50,163 nucleotides of DNA, from positions 1-50,163 of the forward strand of contig DCHU01000020.1 in the NCBI GenBank assembly GCA_002314915.1, read 5' to 3'. Position numbers and translations under genes: made by a program. Shown here one piece after another: positions 24,958-33,202 of this stretch (positions within the stretch are counted from its first letter, which is position 1; each line of letters begins with the position of its first letter). Below the pieces are notes generated by a model. It was not told the origin of the DNA. It saw only the letters and a list, made by a program, of their open reading frames with translations, and made no database searches. This DNA is from Caryophanales bacterium UBA1744. Its GTDB lineage: Bacteria > Bacillota_I > Bacilli_A > RFN20 > CAG-826.

Positions 24958-25222
24958 TGAGGTCTTTTAGAAGCTTGGTTATAGATTCTCTTGCTTCTTC
25001 AATGGAGTACCCCTTAACACCCAAAATCCTCTCTTCTTGAATCCTGATCAAATCCTCTCTGACTTTCAAAAGTTTTTCCCTTTTTTCAAAAGCCTCGATG
25101 TCCATTACCACAAGATCACCCTCTCCGTTTCTTGTGATATAAATAGGTTCGCCAGTTGTTTTTGCTTTATCCGATATGTCGTTATAGTTATTTCTCAACA
25201 ATGTCGAAGGAAGTATAATCAT
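24953..25222 (-). CDS. Phd/YefM-family antitoxin
   Basis: 89 aa. The N-terminal DNA-binding part (LPSTLLRNNYNDISDKAK) and the segment EPIYITRNGEGDLVVMDIEAFEK are diagnostic of Phd/YefM antitoxins. The C-terminal helix that would neutralise the toxin is present (YSIEEARESITKLLKDL). AAAAGGAGA lies 8 nt before the ATG. Only a fragment of a RelE/ParE toxin follows, so this antitoxin appears orphaned and may act only as a repressor or as protection against related toxins. Confidence 0.88.
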   Translation of the reverse strand: MIILPSTLLRNNYNDISDKAKTTGEPIYITRNGEGDLVVMDIEAFEKREKLLKVREDLIRIQEERILGVKGYSIEEARESITKLLKDLK

Positions 25223-25299
25223 AACATTTCTCCTTTTCTAGTGCATTTATTCTATCATTATTCTATCTTTATTTCGATAGGCAAATGCAATGATAAATG

Positions 25300-25884
25300 C
25301 TATCTCTTTTGAAGAATAATCACTATAGATTTGTCATCTTCCTTTAAGGTTATCACATTAAACTCATTCTTGAAGAAATCCACTTCTCTAGAAAGCTCCA
25401 TAAGGTTTCTTGAGACCGATGTGGCACGGCCTGAATGATGAGAATTCAAATCTTTTCTTGAAAGAGAATGGAGAATTGCAACCCTTCCTCCCTTGTTGAG
25501 GACTGATGCAAGTTTCTTGGATAAGACTATAGGCTCAAGAAAATGCGGATATGCGTTGTAAATAACTACATCATCAAACGTTCTATTAGCGTTCCAATTA
25601 AGGAAATCGGCATGGACAAATGTCGCCCACTCCTCATCCTTATATTTTTCTTTTGCGACTTCGATCATATTGTTAGAGATGTCGACTCCAACAACTTCGG
25701 TATCCGATAGTTCGTGGATTAGACCAGTTACAACACCTGTGCCGCACGCTAAATCCAAGACCTTATCGCCTTTAGCGATTCCAAGTTCGTTCAAAAGAGA
25801 GAGTTTAAACTCTCTTGGACAAGTTTCACTTTTGTCCCATGTATAGGCTAGGCCATCAAAGAATGTCTCGACTCTATTATCCAT
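25300..25884 (-). CDS. Class I SAM-dependent methyltransferase
   Basis: 194 aa. Motif I is VLDLACGTGVVTG, followed by the acidic VVGVDIS that binds the SAM ribose, and motif II FDDVVIYNAYPHF. It belongs to the Methyltransf_11/25 group of small-molecule methylases. It starts 7 bp after the substrate-binding protein stop and has no clear ribosome site, so it is the last gene of the metal-chelate-type ABC operon. A link to the imported compound, such as modifying a metallophore or corrinoid, is inference. Substrate unknown. Confidence 0.75.
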   Translation of the reverse strand: MDNRVETFFDGLAYTWDKSETCPREFKLSLLNELGIAKGDKVLDLACGTGVVTGLIHELSDTEVVGVDISNNMIEVAKEKYKDEEWATFVHADFLNWNANRTFDDVVIYNAYPHFLEPIVLSKKLASVLNKGGRVAILHSLSRKDLNSHHSGRATSVSRNLMELSREVDFFKNEFNVITLKEDDKSIVIILQKR

Positions 25885-25891
25885 AAAATGA

Positions 25892-27052
25892 CTAGGCTAA
25901 AAATGTAGCGGTATCAATTTTCTGATATCCACCGAACGAATTTGGATATGCATTAATCTCTCTTGAGAGTGCTTTTCCATTGAATTTTGTCGTGATTTCA
26001 TCGAGTTTTGCGTTCATATCGATATCTTCAAAGAGGGATGGATAGACTGCTTTAGCTGAGAACCAGGTGTTCGCTAAAGATAATTCAATATTTGTGTAAT
26101 ATGCGTTATAAGCCATCTGGAGGTATACCTCACCGGTTTTCCACGCTTTTGTTTCTTTGATTAAAGCTTTATCTTCATCGGTCTTGATATTCTTGATGGC
26201 GGCGGAATCCATGATCATGACATCCATCTTCTCGCCAAGCTCGACGAATTTCTCTTTTTCGATTGAACCGACTCCCTGAACTCCAAGGTCAGATGCGACA
26301 TTCTTGATGTTAGCGACTGTTAAAGGATAGAAATTAGATGATGTCATCAAGTGGTTTGTTGTGCCCCAGTTTCCAAGTCCACAGATATACGTGAGCCTCT
26401 TGTCAGCTTCTGCAACGTCTTTGGTTCTCTCGCGAATTGCTTCAGTTTCACTTTGGATATATGCGTTTAGGGATTCACTTCTAGTTTCTCTTTCAAAAAT
26501 CTTACCTAGCAAATTGATTGATTGGGCGACTTTATCGTCGAATACGCCTTTTGAGCCAATCGACAACGTCACAACAGGAACACCAACTTGTTCCGCTAAA
26601 GCATTTGCTTTATCGGCATCTTCGTATTCAGAGATGATGATATCTGGGTTGCACGAGAGGATCTTTTCAGCTTCTGCTGTCTGAGCCTGTGGACCACCAA
26701 CACCACATGAAGGGAGAGTTTCAAAGAAATCCTTGTTAGCGATGTAATAAGGTCTAGCAACGCCGTCGAACATCTTTGGTCTATTGGTGTTTGCGGCACT
26801 CTTGTTGTCGATATCCTCTACTCCCGCGAGTTTGTTAACGTCTCCGACATATGTGTATAAGCGTAATGCGCCTGCACCGATGCAAACCACTTTGTTGTAT
26901 GAGCCTTGGTTAACCTCAAATGTTCTTCCGACCATATCAGTCACTTCGACCTTCTTTAAAACATCTTCAGGCTTTGATGATTGGTTTCCGCCACCGCATG
27001 ATGCGATAGCCAATGTGCCTAAGATTAAGGCTAATACTCTATTAGTTTTCAT
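25892..27052 (-). CDS. ABC transporter substrate-binding lipoprotein (BtuF/FepB type)
   Basis: 386 aa. The signal peptide ends in the lipobox IASC, then GGGNQSSKPED. A periplasmic-binding fold of the iron-siderophore/cobalamin class follows, with the signature VEVTDMVGRTFEV and the cluster-A helix organisation (NPDIIISEYED). The second ATG (27052) is chosen: GGAGG lies 6 nt before it, while the first ATG (27058) abuts the site. The start overlaps the end of the ATPase gene. It should deliver a metal chelate, heme or corrinoid to the adjacent permease. Ligand unknown. Confidence 0.88.
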   Translation of the reverse strand: MKTNRVLALILGTLAIASCGGGNQSSKPEDVLKKVEVTDMVGRTFEVNQGSYNKVVCIGAGALRLYTYVGDVNKLAGVEDIDNKSAANTNRPKMFDGVARPYYIANKDFFETLPSCGVGGPQAQTAEAEKILSCNPDIIISEYEDADKANALAEQVGVPVVTLSIGSKGVFDDKVAQSINLLGKIFERETRSESLNAYIQSETEAIRERTKDVAEADKRLTYICGLGNWGTTNHLMTSSNFYPLTVANIKNVASDLGVQGVGSIEKEKFVELGEKMDVMIMDSAAIKNIKTDEDKALIKETKAWKTGEVYLQMAYNAYYTNIELSLANTWFSAKAVYPSLFEDIDMNAKLDEITTKFNGKALSREINAYPNSFGGYQKIDTATFLA

Positions 27053-27812
27053 TGTCATCCTCCAATAAGACGATTTGACGTCCGTTTATGTTCTCCACTT
27101 TGACGTTAACATCAAAGATGCAGCTAATGTGTTCAGGGGTTATTACTTCTGGTCCACCCTGATTGACCATTTGGCCTTTCTTCAGTAAGAAGAACTTATC
27201 TCCGAACGTTAAGGCCGTATTTATGTCATGAATCGCGACGATAATCGTGATTCCTTTCTCTTTTGCGAGTCTTTTTGCCTCTTTAAGTATCAATTGCTCG
27301 TTACCGATATCAAGATTTCCTGTTGGCTCATCGAATACCAGTAATTCAGGTTCTTGGGCCAAGGCTCTAGCTATGGCAACCTTTTGTCTTTCTCCACCGG
27401 ATAACTCGTTGACGTTTCTGAATGCGTTTGCCTCAAGCCCCATCTCTTCAATTATTGAGTCAACTACGTCCTTATCCTTTTCGGTGGATGCTATTCCGAA
27501 TCTCGATACTCTTCCGATAAGAATTGAGTCGTAGACCGTTAATGAACCGAATGTAATGTCTTGTGGAACATATGCAATCTTAGTTGCCCTAAGCCTTCTG
27601 TTCATGGTGAAGAGGTTTTCCCCATCTAAAGTGATGGTTCCTTGTTCTGGCTTAAGGATTCCAAGAATGTTCTTGAAGAGGGTGCTTTTACCGGAACCGT
27701 TCTTTCCTAAGACGATACCGATCTGACCTTTATCAAGTTCGAGAGAGACATTATCTAAAATGAGATTGGATTTCTTTTTGTATCTGAATGAGAGGTTTTC
27801 AATCTTTAGCAT
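27042..27812 (-). CDS. ABC transporter ATPase (FecE/BtuD type)
   Basis: 256 aa. Walker A is GKNGSGKSTL, signature LSGGERQKVAIARAL, Walker B LLVFDEP and the H-loop IVAIHDI. It is the cytosolic ATPase that drives the adjoining BtuC/FecD-type permease. It overlaps the permease gene by 7 bp and the binding-protein gene by 11 bp, so the three are tightly coupled. Confidence 0.93.
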   Translation of the reverse strand: MLKIENLSFRYKKKSNLILDNVSLELDKGQIGIVLGKNGSGKSTLFKNILGILKPEQGTITLDGENLFTMNRRLRATKIAYVPQDITFGSLTVYDSILIGRVSRFGIASTEKDKDVVDSIIEEMGLEANAFRNVNELSGGERQKVAIARALAQEPELLVFDEPTGNLDIGNEQLILKEAKRLAKEKGITIIVAIHDINTALTFGDKFFLLKKGQMVNQGGPEVITPEHISCIFDVNVKVENINGRQIVLLEDDNEN

Positions 27813-28888
27813 CTTGAGTCCTCCCTATGCGTGAATATCATATAAAGGAAGAATGGGGCGCCTAGCATTGTTGTTATTGCACCGACCGGTAACGCAGATC
27901 CGCTTCCAAGAGTTCTAGATAACATATCCGAAAGCGTTAAAAGTAAAGAACCCGAAATGATTGATGCAGGGATAAGGAATCTGTGATCCTGACCCAGGAT
28001 TCTCTTCATGATATGCGGGCAGATAATGCCGATAAATCCAATGACTCCAAGGAATGAGACGCATACTGCTGTGATGACTGAAGCGACTAAAAGAGAGACA
28101 AAACGCAGGGCTTTTACGTTAATTCCCATGGTTTTTGCGCTATTTTCGCCTGAAAGCATAGCGTTATATCTCCAAGACATAAGCCCAAAGAAGATTGAAC
28201 CGAGAACCACCACTATAGCCATGATAAGGTCGGTTTTATAGGTTGCTCTACCCAAGTCGCCAAAGTTCCAAATAACCGCAGCTGAGAGTCCGACATCGGT
28301 CGCAAAGAACTGAAGGATGGTTGTTGCCGCCGTCCAGATAGAGCCTATTGCGATACCTGCCAAAACGACTGAATTTGGTGTAAACGAGTTAAAAGAACAA
28401 AGTCCTAATATTAATAAAATAGATAACGTCGCAAAGATGAACGCCATAACTGATGTAGCGAATGGGTTTGCGCTCGATGTGTAATTATTCACATTGTTTC
28501 CGGTTGAAAGGAAACCTCCAGCGAAAGCGATGATAGATAAGTTGGCACCGAACACAGCTGCATTGGATACGCCTAAGGTTGAAGGCGATGCCATAGAGTT
28601 GCCTAAAGTCGATTGCATGATGAGACCGGCAACGGATAGTCCTGCACCCGCAATGACTGCAGCGATGATTCTAGGAATTCTAATGTTCCAGACGATTCTG
28701 TTGTAGGCGTTGGAACTATTCATGAATAGAGCGTGCCATGTATCGGCGAATGTCATGCTGCTCGAACCGATAAAAACGCTGAAGAAAATACAAATAAGCA
28801 GAACCGCTGTAGAAACACAAAGGAACAAAACTTTCGCATTTGTCTTTCTAATGTAATTTGTGCGCAATGGAGTTCTGGAAAGTACCAT
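27806..28888 (-). CDS. ABC transporter permease (BtuC/FecD type)
   Basis: 360 aa with about nine or ten spans. Family motifs include NIRIPRIIAAVIAGAGLSVAG and GFIGIICPHIMKRILGQDHR (coupling helix). The only ATG at the N-terminus (28888) lies 7 nt after a TAATTT -10 box with no ribosome site, which suggests a leaderless transcript. First gene of a four-gene unit with its ATPase, binding protein and a methyltransferase; a TetR gene is divergent. Confidence 0.92.
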   Translation of the reverse strand: MVLSRTPLRTNYIRKTNAKVLFLCVSTAVLLICIFFSVFIGSSSMTFADTWHALFMNSSNAYNRIVWNIRIPRIIAAVIAGAGLSVAGLIMQSTLGNSMASPSTLGVSNAAVFGANLSIIAFAGGFLSTGNNVNNYTSSANPFATSVMAFIFATLSILLILGLCSFNSFTPNSVVLAGIAIGSIWTAATTILQFFATDVGLSAAVIWNFGDLGRATYKTDLIMAIVVVLGSIFFGLMSWRYNAMLSGENSAKTMGINVKALRFVSLLVASVITAVCVSFLGVIGFIGIICPHIMKRILGQDHRFLIPASIISGSLLLTLSDMLSRTLGSGSALPVGAITTMLGAPFFLYMIFTHREDSRC

Positions 28889-28895
28889 AGGTACA

Positions 28896-29000
28896 AAATT
28901 AGCATATCAATAAAGTTATCGCAACTTTTTTGGGTTTTTGTTCGATAACATTTATTTTTTGTCGAACACGCTGTAGAATATTTGTAAAGTTATCGAACAC
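28896..29000. promoter_or_regulatory. Divergent promoter region with GTTATCGAAC-type operators
   Basis: On the minus strand TTGCGA (28924-28919), 17 nt, TAATTT (28901-28896) serves the ABC permease. The sequence GTTCGATAAC (28940-28949) is repeated inverted as GTTATCGAAC (28989-28998), with partial copies GTTATCG at 28915-28921 and GTCGAACAC at 28961-28969. One partial copy covers the permease -35. The arrangement suits a TetR repressor controlling both directions. Confidence 0.6.
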
Positions 29001-29013
29001 GAGGTTTGATTAT

Positions 29014-29562
29014 ATGGATAAGAGAATATTAAAGACTAGACAATCGGTTTATGACGGGTTTGCAAAAGCGTTGCATACCGTTTCTTTCACCGACATGACA
29101 ATCGAAGACATCCTTCAGGCATCAGGCGTATCTCGTTCCACCTTCTATGCTCATTTCAGATCCAAAGAGGAGGTTTTGTCCTCTATCTCCAATCACATAT
29201 TTGAGCACGTTTTCTCCCATTCTCTACAAGAAGAGGAAACGCATGACTTCTCTAAAACGGACATCTTTGATTACTCGCATCTTATTACTCATATCCTCTA
29301 CCACTTACATGACGAAAAAGAGCTGATAACAACAATCATCTCTTGTGAGTGCAAACACCAGTTCTATCAGGACTTAAGGGACCATATCAAACCAATCTCT
29401 GAGAGAATCGTGAAATCAGGCATGATTAACTGGAATGGCATCCCAGAGGAATTACAGGTTACCAGACTTACCGAGAGCTTAATCCTCACGGTTGATTATT
29501 GGTTCTCCCACGGTTGTGTCGAAACACCAGAAAAGATTACTTCATTTATCTATAATAGATAA
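29014..29562 (+). CDS. TetR/AcrR-family regulator
   Basis: 182 aa. The N-terminal HTH reads MTIEDILQASGVSRSTFYAHFRSKEEVL, typical of TetR. The C-terminal ligand domain is divergent and includes two histidines and two cysteines near CECKH, which could bind metal, although this is a guess. The ATG at 29014 has GAGG 9 nt upstream. Divergent from the metal-chelate ABC operon with shared inverted operators, so it probably represses that operon and itself. Confidence 0.88.
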   Translation: MDKRILKTRQSVYDGFAKALHTVSFTDMTIEDILQASGVSRSTFYAHFRSKEEVLSSISNHIFEHVFSHSLQEEETHDFSKTDIFDYSHLITHILYHLHDEKELITTIISCECKHQFYQDLRDHIKPISERIVKSGMINWNGIPEELQVTRLTESLILTVDYWFSHGCVETPEKITSFIYNR

Positions 29563-29569
29563 AAGAAAA

Positions 29570-29585
29570 AGCGGGCGAACCCGCT
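29570..29585. terminator. Bidirectional terminator
   Basis: AGCGGG, loop CGAA, CCCGCT with A runs before and T runs after. It can end both the TetR gene and the convergent ABC operon. Confidence 0.9.
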
Positions 29586-29589
29586 TTTT

Positions 29590-30381
29590 TTAATCTGAGA
29601 GAATCATCTTGTCGGTTGCTTCAGCGCCGGATTCCTCAAATTTCTTGAGGAGATCTCCGACTGTGAGTTTCATCTTCTCATCACCTTTAATGTCGAAGAT
29701 TATCTTTCCATCGCTCATCATAATCAGTCTATTTCCATAACGGATTGCATCGTTCATGTTGTGAGTAATCATGAGAGTGGTGAGATTGCCTTCCTTAACG
29801 ATTTTGTCAGTTAAGCTTAGAACCTTTGATGCCGTTTTTGGATCAAGGGCCGCAGTATGTTCATCAAGAAGTAACACTTTAGGTGAATTCATCGTGGCCA
29901 TTAATAGAGTTACTGCCTGACGCTGTCCTCCTGACAATGTTCCAACATTAGCGGTCAATCGGTTCTCAAGTCCAAGATCAAATTCTTTAAGCATTTCCGA
30001 ATACTTAAGTCTTTCCGCCTTGGTTATTCCCCACGCAAGACCATGCATCTTACCTCTTCTTTTTGCTAGAGCAAGATTCTCATCGATTTGCATGTCTGCT
30101 GCCGTTCCCTGACGCGGGTCTTGGAATACTCGTCCCAAGAGTGAAGCACGCTTATAATCAGGTATATTTGTGATATCCTTGCCGTCTATAGAGACGCTTC
30201 CTTCATCAGGCTTAAGAGTTCCGGCGATGATGTTTAACAACGTCGATTTTCCCGCGCCATTACCACCGATAACAGTGACAAAATCGCCATCTTCAAGCGT
30301 TAAAGACACGTTTTGCAGTGCTTTTTTCTCATCAAGTGTGCCTTTTTTGAAGGTGATTGATACATTCTCGATATTAAGCAT
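29590..30381 (-). CDS. ABC transporter ATPase (TrpZ-like)
   Basis: 263 aa from the ATG at 30381. Walker A is GGNGAGKSTLLN, Q-loop VFQDPRQG, signature LSGGQRQAVTLLMA, Walker B LLLDEH (a His replaces the usual Pro) and H-loop ITHNM. It overlaps the permease stop by 8 bp. It powers the adjacent LivH-type permease with a PF04392-type binding protein, the arrangement of streptococcal TrpXYZ. Substrate is inferred, not proven. Confidence 0.9.
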   Translation of the reverse strand: MLNIENVSITFKKGTLDEKKALQNVSLTLEDGDFVTVIGGNGAGKSTLLNIIAGTLKPDEGSVSIDGKDITNIPDYKRASLLGRVFQDPRQGTAADMQIDENLALAKRRGKMHGLAWGITKAERLKYSEMLKEFDLGLENRLTANVGTLSGGQRQAVTLLMATMNSPKVLLLDEHTAALDPKTASKVLSLTDKIVKEGNLTTLMITHNMNDAIRYGNRLIMMSDGKIIFDIKGDEKMKLTVGDLLKKFEESGAEATDKMILSD

Positions 30382-31309
30382 TTTTCTTCCCCCACTTTCC
30401 AAAGTTGATCTTTTTACGTAAATAAGGGACTCCGAGGAACACCGCAACAACCGCTGCCGAAAGGAGCTTGAAGAGGTTGGTTGAGATGTTGAGGGAGAGG
30501 ACAAGCTGATAGACAAAGTAATAGATAGTCGCGCCGACAACACAGGCTACGAGATGAAGGGCAAAGTTCTTCTTCGCCTTCTTGAATATCGCAAGACCGA
30601 TGACAATGGCCGCTAAGCCGATAACGATTGCGCCTTTACCCATGTTGATGTCGCCACTGCCCTGGAATTGAGCACTTAAAGAACCGGATAGAGCGACAAG
30701 ACCATTTGAGATGGATAATGCGATTATCTTCATCCAAGTGGTGTTGATTCCGTTTGCTCTAGCCATTGTTTCGTTTGAACCGGTTGCTCTGATAGCGGAA
30801 CCCATTTCGGTTCCAAAGAACCAATACAGGAGACCGATTATCGCGGCGATGAAACCGATCAGGAACAAAATTGAATACAGCTTTTGCATATCCGTTAGGG
30901 AACGAACAAGAACGAACTGATTTCTTATATCGATTCCAACATTCGCTAATCCTTTGGAGACAAGAAGATTGACGGACCATAAGGCAATTTGGGTCAAAAT
31001 ACCCGCCAAAATGGCTGGAATTCCTAAAAATGTGTGCAGTAAGCCCGTAACTAAACCAGCCAGTAAGCCTGCGCCGAAAGCAACAAGCATCGCAACGCCT
31101 ACAGGAACTCCTGCTTTCATCAAGACCGCCAAAGTGATTCCTCCAAGGGCGAAAGAACCATCAACTGTCAAATCAGCGAAATCAAGAATCTTGTATGAGA
31201 GGTATAATCCGATGGCCATGATGCCCCAGATGAATCCCTGCTCAACGACGGATGGCAAGCTAGATGCGAACGATGATAGATAACCTATAAATGAACTAGC
31301 AAGAACCAT
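30374..31309 (-). CDS. ABC transporter permease (LivH/TrpY type)
   Basis: 311 aa with eight to nine spans of the BPD_transp_2 class. It begins with GFIWGIMAIGLYLSYKILDF, followed by LTVDGSFALGG, the usual N-terminal motif of these permeases, and has the EAA-like segment EMGSAIRATGSNETMARANG. It lies between the binding-protein and ATPase genes, 5 bp from the former. Likely imports tryptophan or a related ligand by analogy with TrpXYZ. Confidence 0.9.
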   Translation of the reverse strand: MVLASSFIGYLSSFASSLPSVVEQGFIWGIMAIGLYLSYKILDFADLTVDGSFALGGITLAVLMKAGVPVGVAMLVAFGAGLLAGLVTGLLHTFLGIPAILAGILTQIALWSVNLLVSKGLANVGIDIRNQFVLVRSLTDMQKLYSILFLIGFIAAIIGLLYWFFGTEMGSAIRATGSNETMARANGINTTWMKIIALSISNGLVALSGSLSAQFQGSGDINMGKGAIVIGLAAIVIGLAIFKKAKKNFALHLVACVVGATIYYFVYQLVLSLNISTNLFKLLSAAVVAVFLGVPYLRKKINFGKWGKKNA

Positions 31310-31314
31310 AACGA

Positions 31315-32313
31315 CTATTCATGTGGGATTTCGACGTAATCAGATGTGACTGTGACTCCGAATTTATCGCAGTATTCTTTGACGTATTCTTTTGTGACTG
31401 AGTCTGCTGACTGGACTGCCATCTTTGAGACATCTGCCTTCTCGAGGAGAATCTTTGCAGCCATTTCGCCAGTCTTTCTTCCAAGTGATTCGTAGGAGAT
31501 TGAGAGGGTTGCGAATCCACAGCCTTTGCAGATTCCTTCTTCACCTGTATAGACAGGGATGTTTGCGTTATAGAAAACGTTGTTGATTGTTGTGGTTGAT
31601 GAAGCCGCAGTGTTGTCTGTTGGGATGTAGACAGCCTTAGCGCCAGATGAAGCGATAGCGTTACAGACTGCGGTGATGTCATTTGAGTCTGTGAATGCCT
31701 TCTTCTCACTCTTGACTCCTGCTTCTGTTAAACACTTAGCCATTTCATTGACCTGGTATAAGGAGTTAGCTTCAGCTGAGCAGTATAAGAGAGCAACTGT
31801 ATCCTCAGATGTAAGTTTGAGGAGTTTGACCATTTCAGCAGCCTGCTGATCGATTGGAGCAAGGTCTGTAGTTCCTGAAACGTTGGTTCCACTAACACCT
31901 GTCCATCCGGACTTGATGCCCAATGCTGTTGCATAGTCAGTGATTGATGTTCCTAAAACTGGAATTGTAGCTGTTGAGCCATATGCAGCCTGCAATGCAG
32001 CGGTTGCATTAGCCATGATTAAGTCGACTTTGTTTGCAACAAAAGCCTCTGAGATACTCTTGCATGTTGGAGCCGTTCCATCAGCGACTTTGACGTCGAA
32101 TGTGACCATCTTGCCAGCCTTGTCCATCGCTTCCTGAAGAGCGTCCTTAAAGCCTTTGGTTGCGGCGTCTAAAGCGACGTGCTGGACCAACTGGACGACA
32201 CCAACGTTGAAGTTGTCATCTTTGCTGGCTGATCCGCAAGATGCGAGTCCTCCGGTGAGTGCTAATGCTGAGCAAGCAGCAAAAGCGAGTTTCATTGCGT
32301 TTTTCTTTTTCAT
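31315..32313 (-). CDS. ABC transporter substrate-binding lipoprotein (TrpX-like, PF04392 type)
   Basis: 332 aa from the ATG at 32313, which has AAAGGA 8 nt upstream. The signal peptide ends in the lipobox GLASC (C26). The mature part begins NFNVGVVQLVQHVALDAATKGF, and the fold is that of ABC_sub_bind proteins (type I periplasmic-binding, with IPVLGTSITDYA and IPVYTGEEGICKG). First gene of the transporter operon. No T-box is visible upstream. A trpA remnant elsewhere in the window makes tryptophan import a reasonable need, but that link is inference. Confidence 0.88.
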   Translation of the reverse strand: MKKKNAMKLAFAACSALALTGGLASCGSASKDDNFNVGVVQLVQHVALDAATKGFKDALQEAMDKAGKMVTFDVKVADGTAPTCKSISEAFVANKVDLIMANATAALQAAYGSTATIPVLGTSITDYATALGIKSGWTGVSGTNVSGTTDLAPIDQQAAEMVKLLKLTSEDTVALLYCSAEANSLYQVNEMAKCLTEAGVKSEKKAFTDSNDITAVCNAIASSGAKAVYIPTDNTAASSTTTINNVFYNANIPVYTGEEGICKGCGFATLSISYESLGRKTGEMAAKILLEKADVSKMAVQSADSVTKEYVKEYCDKFGVTVTSDYVEIPHE

Positions 32314-32388
32314 TTTTCTTTCCTTTCCCAAAGGAGAATCGGAGCGTTAGACAACTGCCACAATCCGTAATGCCATAAGTGACGTAAT

Positions 32389-32436
32389 AATGTTCATGTC
32401 CTTAGGCCCTTTGTGCACGATATTAATGTGAACATT
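32389..32436 (-). promoter_or_regulatory. Inverted repeat in the TrpX-like leader
   Basis: AATGTTCA (32389-32396) and TGAACATT (32429-32436) are perfect 8-bp arms separated by 32 nt, which on the minus strand enclose AAAGGGCCTAAGG. It lies 76 to 123 nt upstream of the transporter start. It could be the closing helix of a leader RNA or a repressor site. I could not match it to T-box, SAM, TPP, purine or guanidine riboswitch cores. Confidence 0.4.
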
Positions 32437-32524
32437 TAAATAGGAACGAGAAATAAGGCAAGTATTATTTAACATATTCACTTTTTATTTTTGCGTATGC
32501 ACATATATTGGGCGTAAAGAAAAA

Positions 32525-32540
32525 AGCGGGCGAACCCGCT
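32525..32540 (-). terminator. UUCG-loop terminator
   Basis: On the minus strand AGCGGG, loop TTCG, CCCGCT is followed by TTTTTTC. It ends the transcript that carries the small BECR-like gene and the structured segment before it. Confidence 0.85.
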
Positions 32541-32542
32541 AT

Positions 32543-32671
32543 TTTCTTTCAAGTTATCAACTAGGTGAGCTACTCCCTAGATCGCAATGTCCGAACCCGA
32601 AGGATCCGCCGTGGTCGCTGGCTCATTCTCCACCTTTGACAACTGAATTATGACACTCTATATCGTCGTTT
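32543..32671 (-). other. Structured 3' segment or possible small RNA
   Basis: Between the stop of the 120-aa gene and its terminator are about 130 nt that contain a hairpin CTAGG(T)GAG/CTC(C)CTAG (32561-32580) and an imperfect hairpin around GATCCTTCGGGTTC (32594-32607). Only very short ORFs are present. It could be a structured 3' UTR or a 3'-derived small RNA. It is not tmRNA, SRP RNA or 6S RNA as far as I can judge. Confidence 0.3.
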
Positions 32672-33034
32672 TCAAGCATCCAACCTTTTCACAGGATATA
32701 TCGTTACAATCCTGCCCAGTCTGACTTCTCTAAAGTCCACAACTATCTTCAAATACTTTGTCTTAGGGTTGCCCTTTCGTTTTCCGTAATAGCATTTCGA
32801 ACAATCTTTTTTGTTCGATTCGTTATAAGCCAAAGGTTTTTTTAGAATTGGAACCACTAGTTCTATATCAGAAACTTTAAGATGGTGCTTTTTATCTGCG
32901 ATGTGCTCAAATCTCGATTGGTATCTACCCTTGTCAGCGAATATAACACGGACGTTATCGCGTATCACGATAGGCGTGGTGATTTCGTTCAACGCTTTGA
33001 TTATATGTTTGTCAACTTCTCTCGTCTTGGCCAT
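32672..33034 (-). CDS. Small BECR-fold (RelE/barnase-like) nuclease candidate
   Basis: 120 aa. The order of elements (helix, FEHIADKKHHLKVSDIELVV, KPLAYNES, a Cys/Lys-rich loop, LKIVVDFREVR and GRIVTIYPVKR) resembles barnase-EndoU-colicin-RelE fold nucleases, which end in a strand with IVTxYP. A Cys pair CSKC sits in a basic loop. No partner immunity or antitoxin gene is adjacent. It has a promoter with a 12-bp inverted repeat upstream and only a weak ribosome site. The family call is by pattern alone; it could be an uncharacterised protein of another fold. Confidence 0.4.
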   Translation of the reverse strand: MAKTREVDKHIIKALNEITTPIVIRDNVRVIFADKGRYQSRFEHIADKKHHLKVSDIELVVPILKKPLAYNESNKKDCSKCYYGKRKGNPKTKYLKIVVDFREVRLGRIVTIYPVKRLDA

Positions 33035-33053
33035 CTGCAGCGCCTATCTTACA

Positions 33054-33154
33054 TACCTATTTTTATGATTTCAATAGGTCAAAAAATGCGTTTACAATAT
33101 TGTCTCTATTACAAAGTAATATAGTTACTGCATATAGATAACTAATAGAGACAA
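33054..33154 (-). promoter_or_regulatory. Promoter and 12-bp inverted repeat of the BECR-like gene
   Basis: On the minus strand TTGACC (33082-33077), 17 nt, TAGGTA (33059-33054). Upstream, TTGTCTCTATTA (33100-33111) is repeated inverted as TAATAGAGACAA (33143-33154) with a 31-nt centre. The two arms would sit on one face of DNA about four turns apart, which suits a looping repressor or activator. Confidence 0.55.
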
Positions 33155-33177
33155 AAAGGGAGAATATTTTTTAAAAA

Positions 33178-33202
33178 AGCGTCCACACTTTCCGGGGACG
33201 CT
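33178..33202 (-). terminator. Terminator of the disrupted ACS-like gene
   Basis: AGCGTCC (33178-33184) and GGACGCT (33196-33202) form a 7-bp stem. On the minus strand it is followed by TTTTTT. It overlaps the stop of the gene at 33201. Confidence 0.85.

Noticed and set aside
32543..32671. tmRNA, SRP RNA or 6S RNA
   Set aside because: There is no tRNA-like end, no ANALAA-type tag reading frame and no SRP GGAAGCAGC core. Only small hairpins before a terminator are seen.
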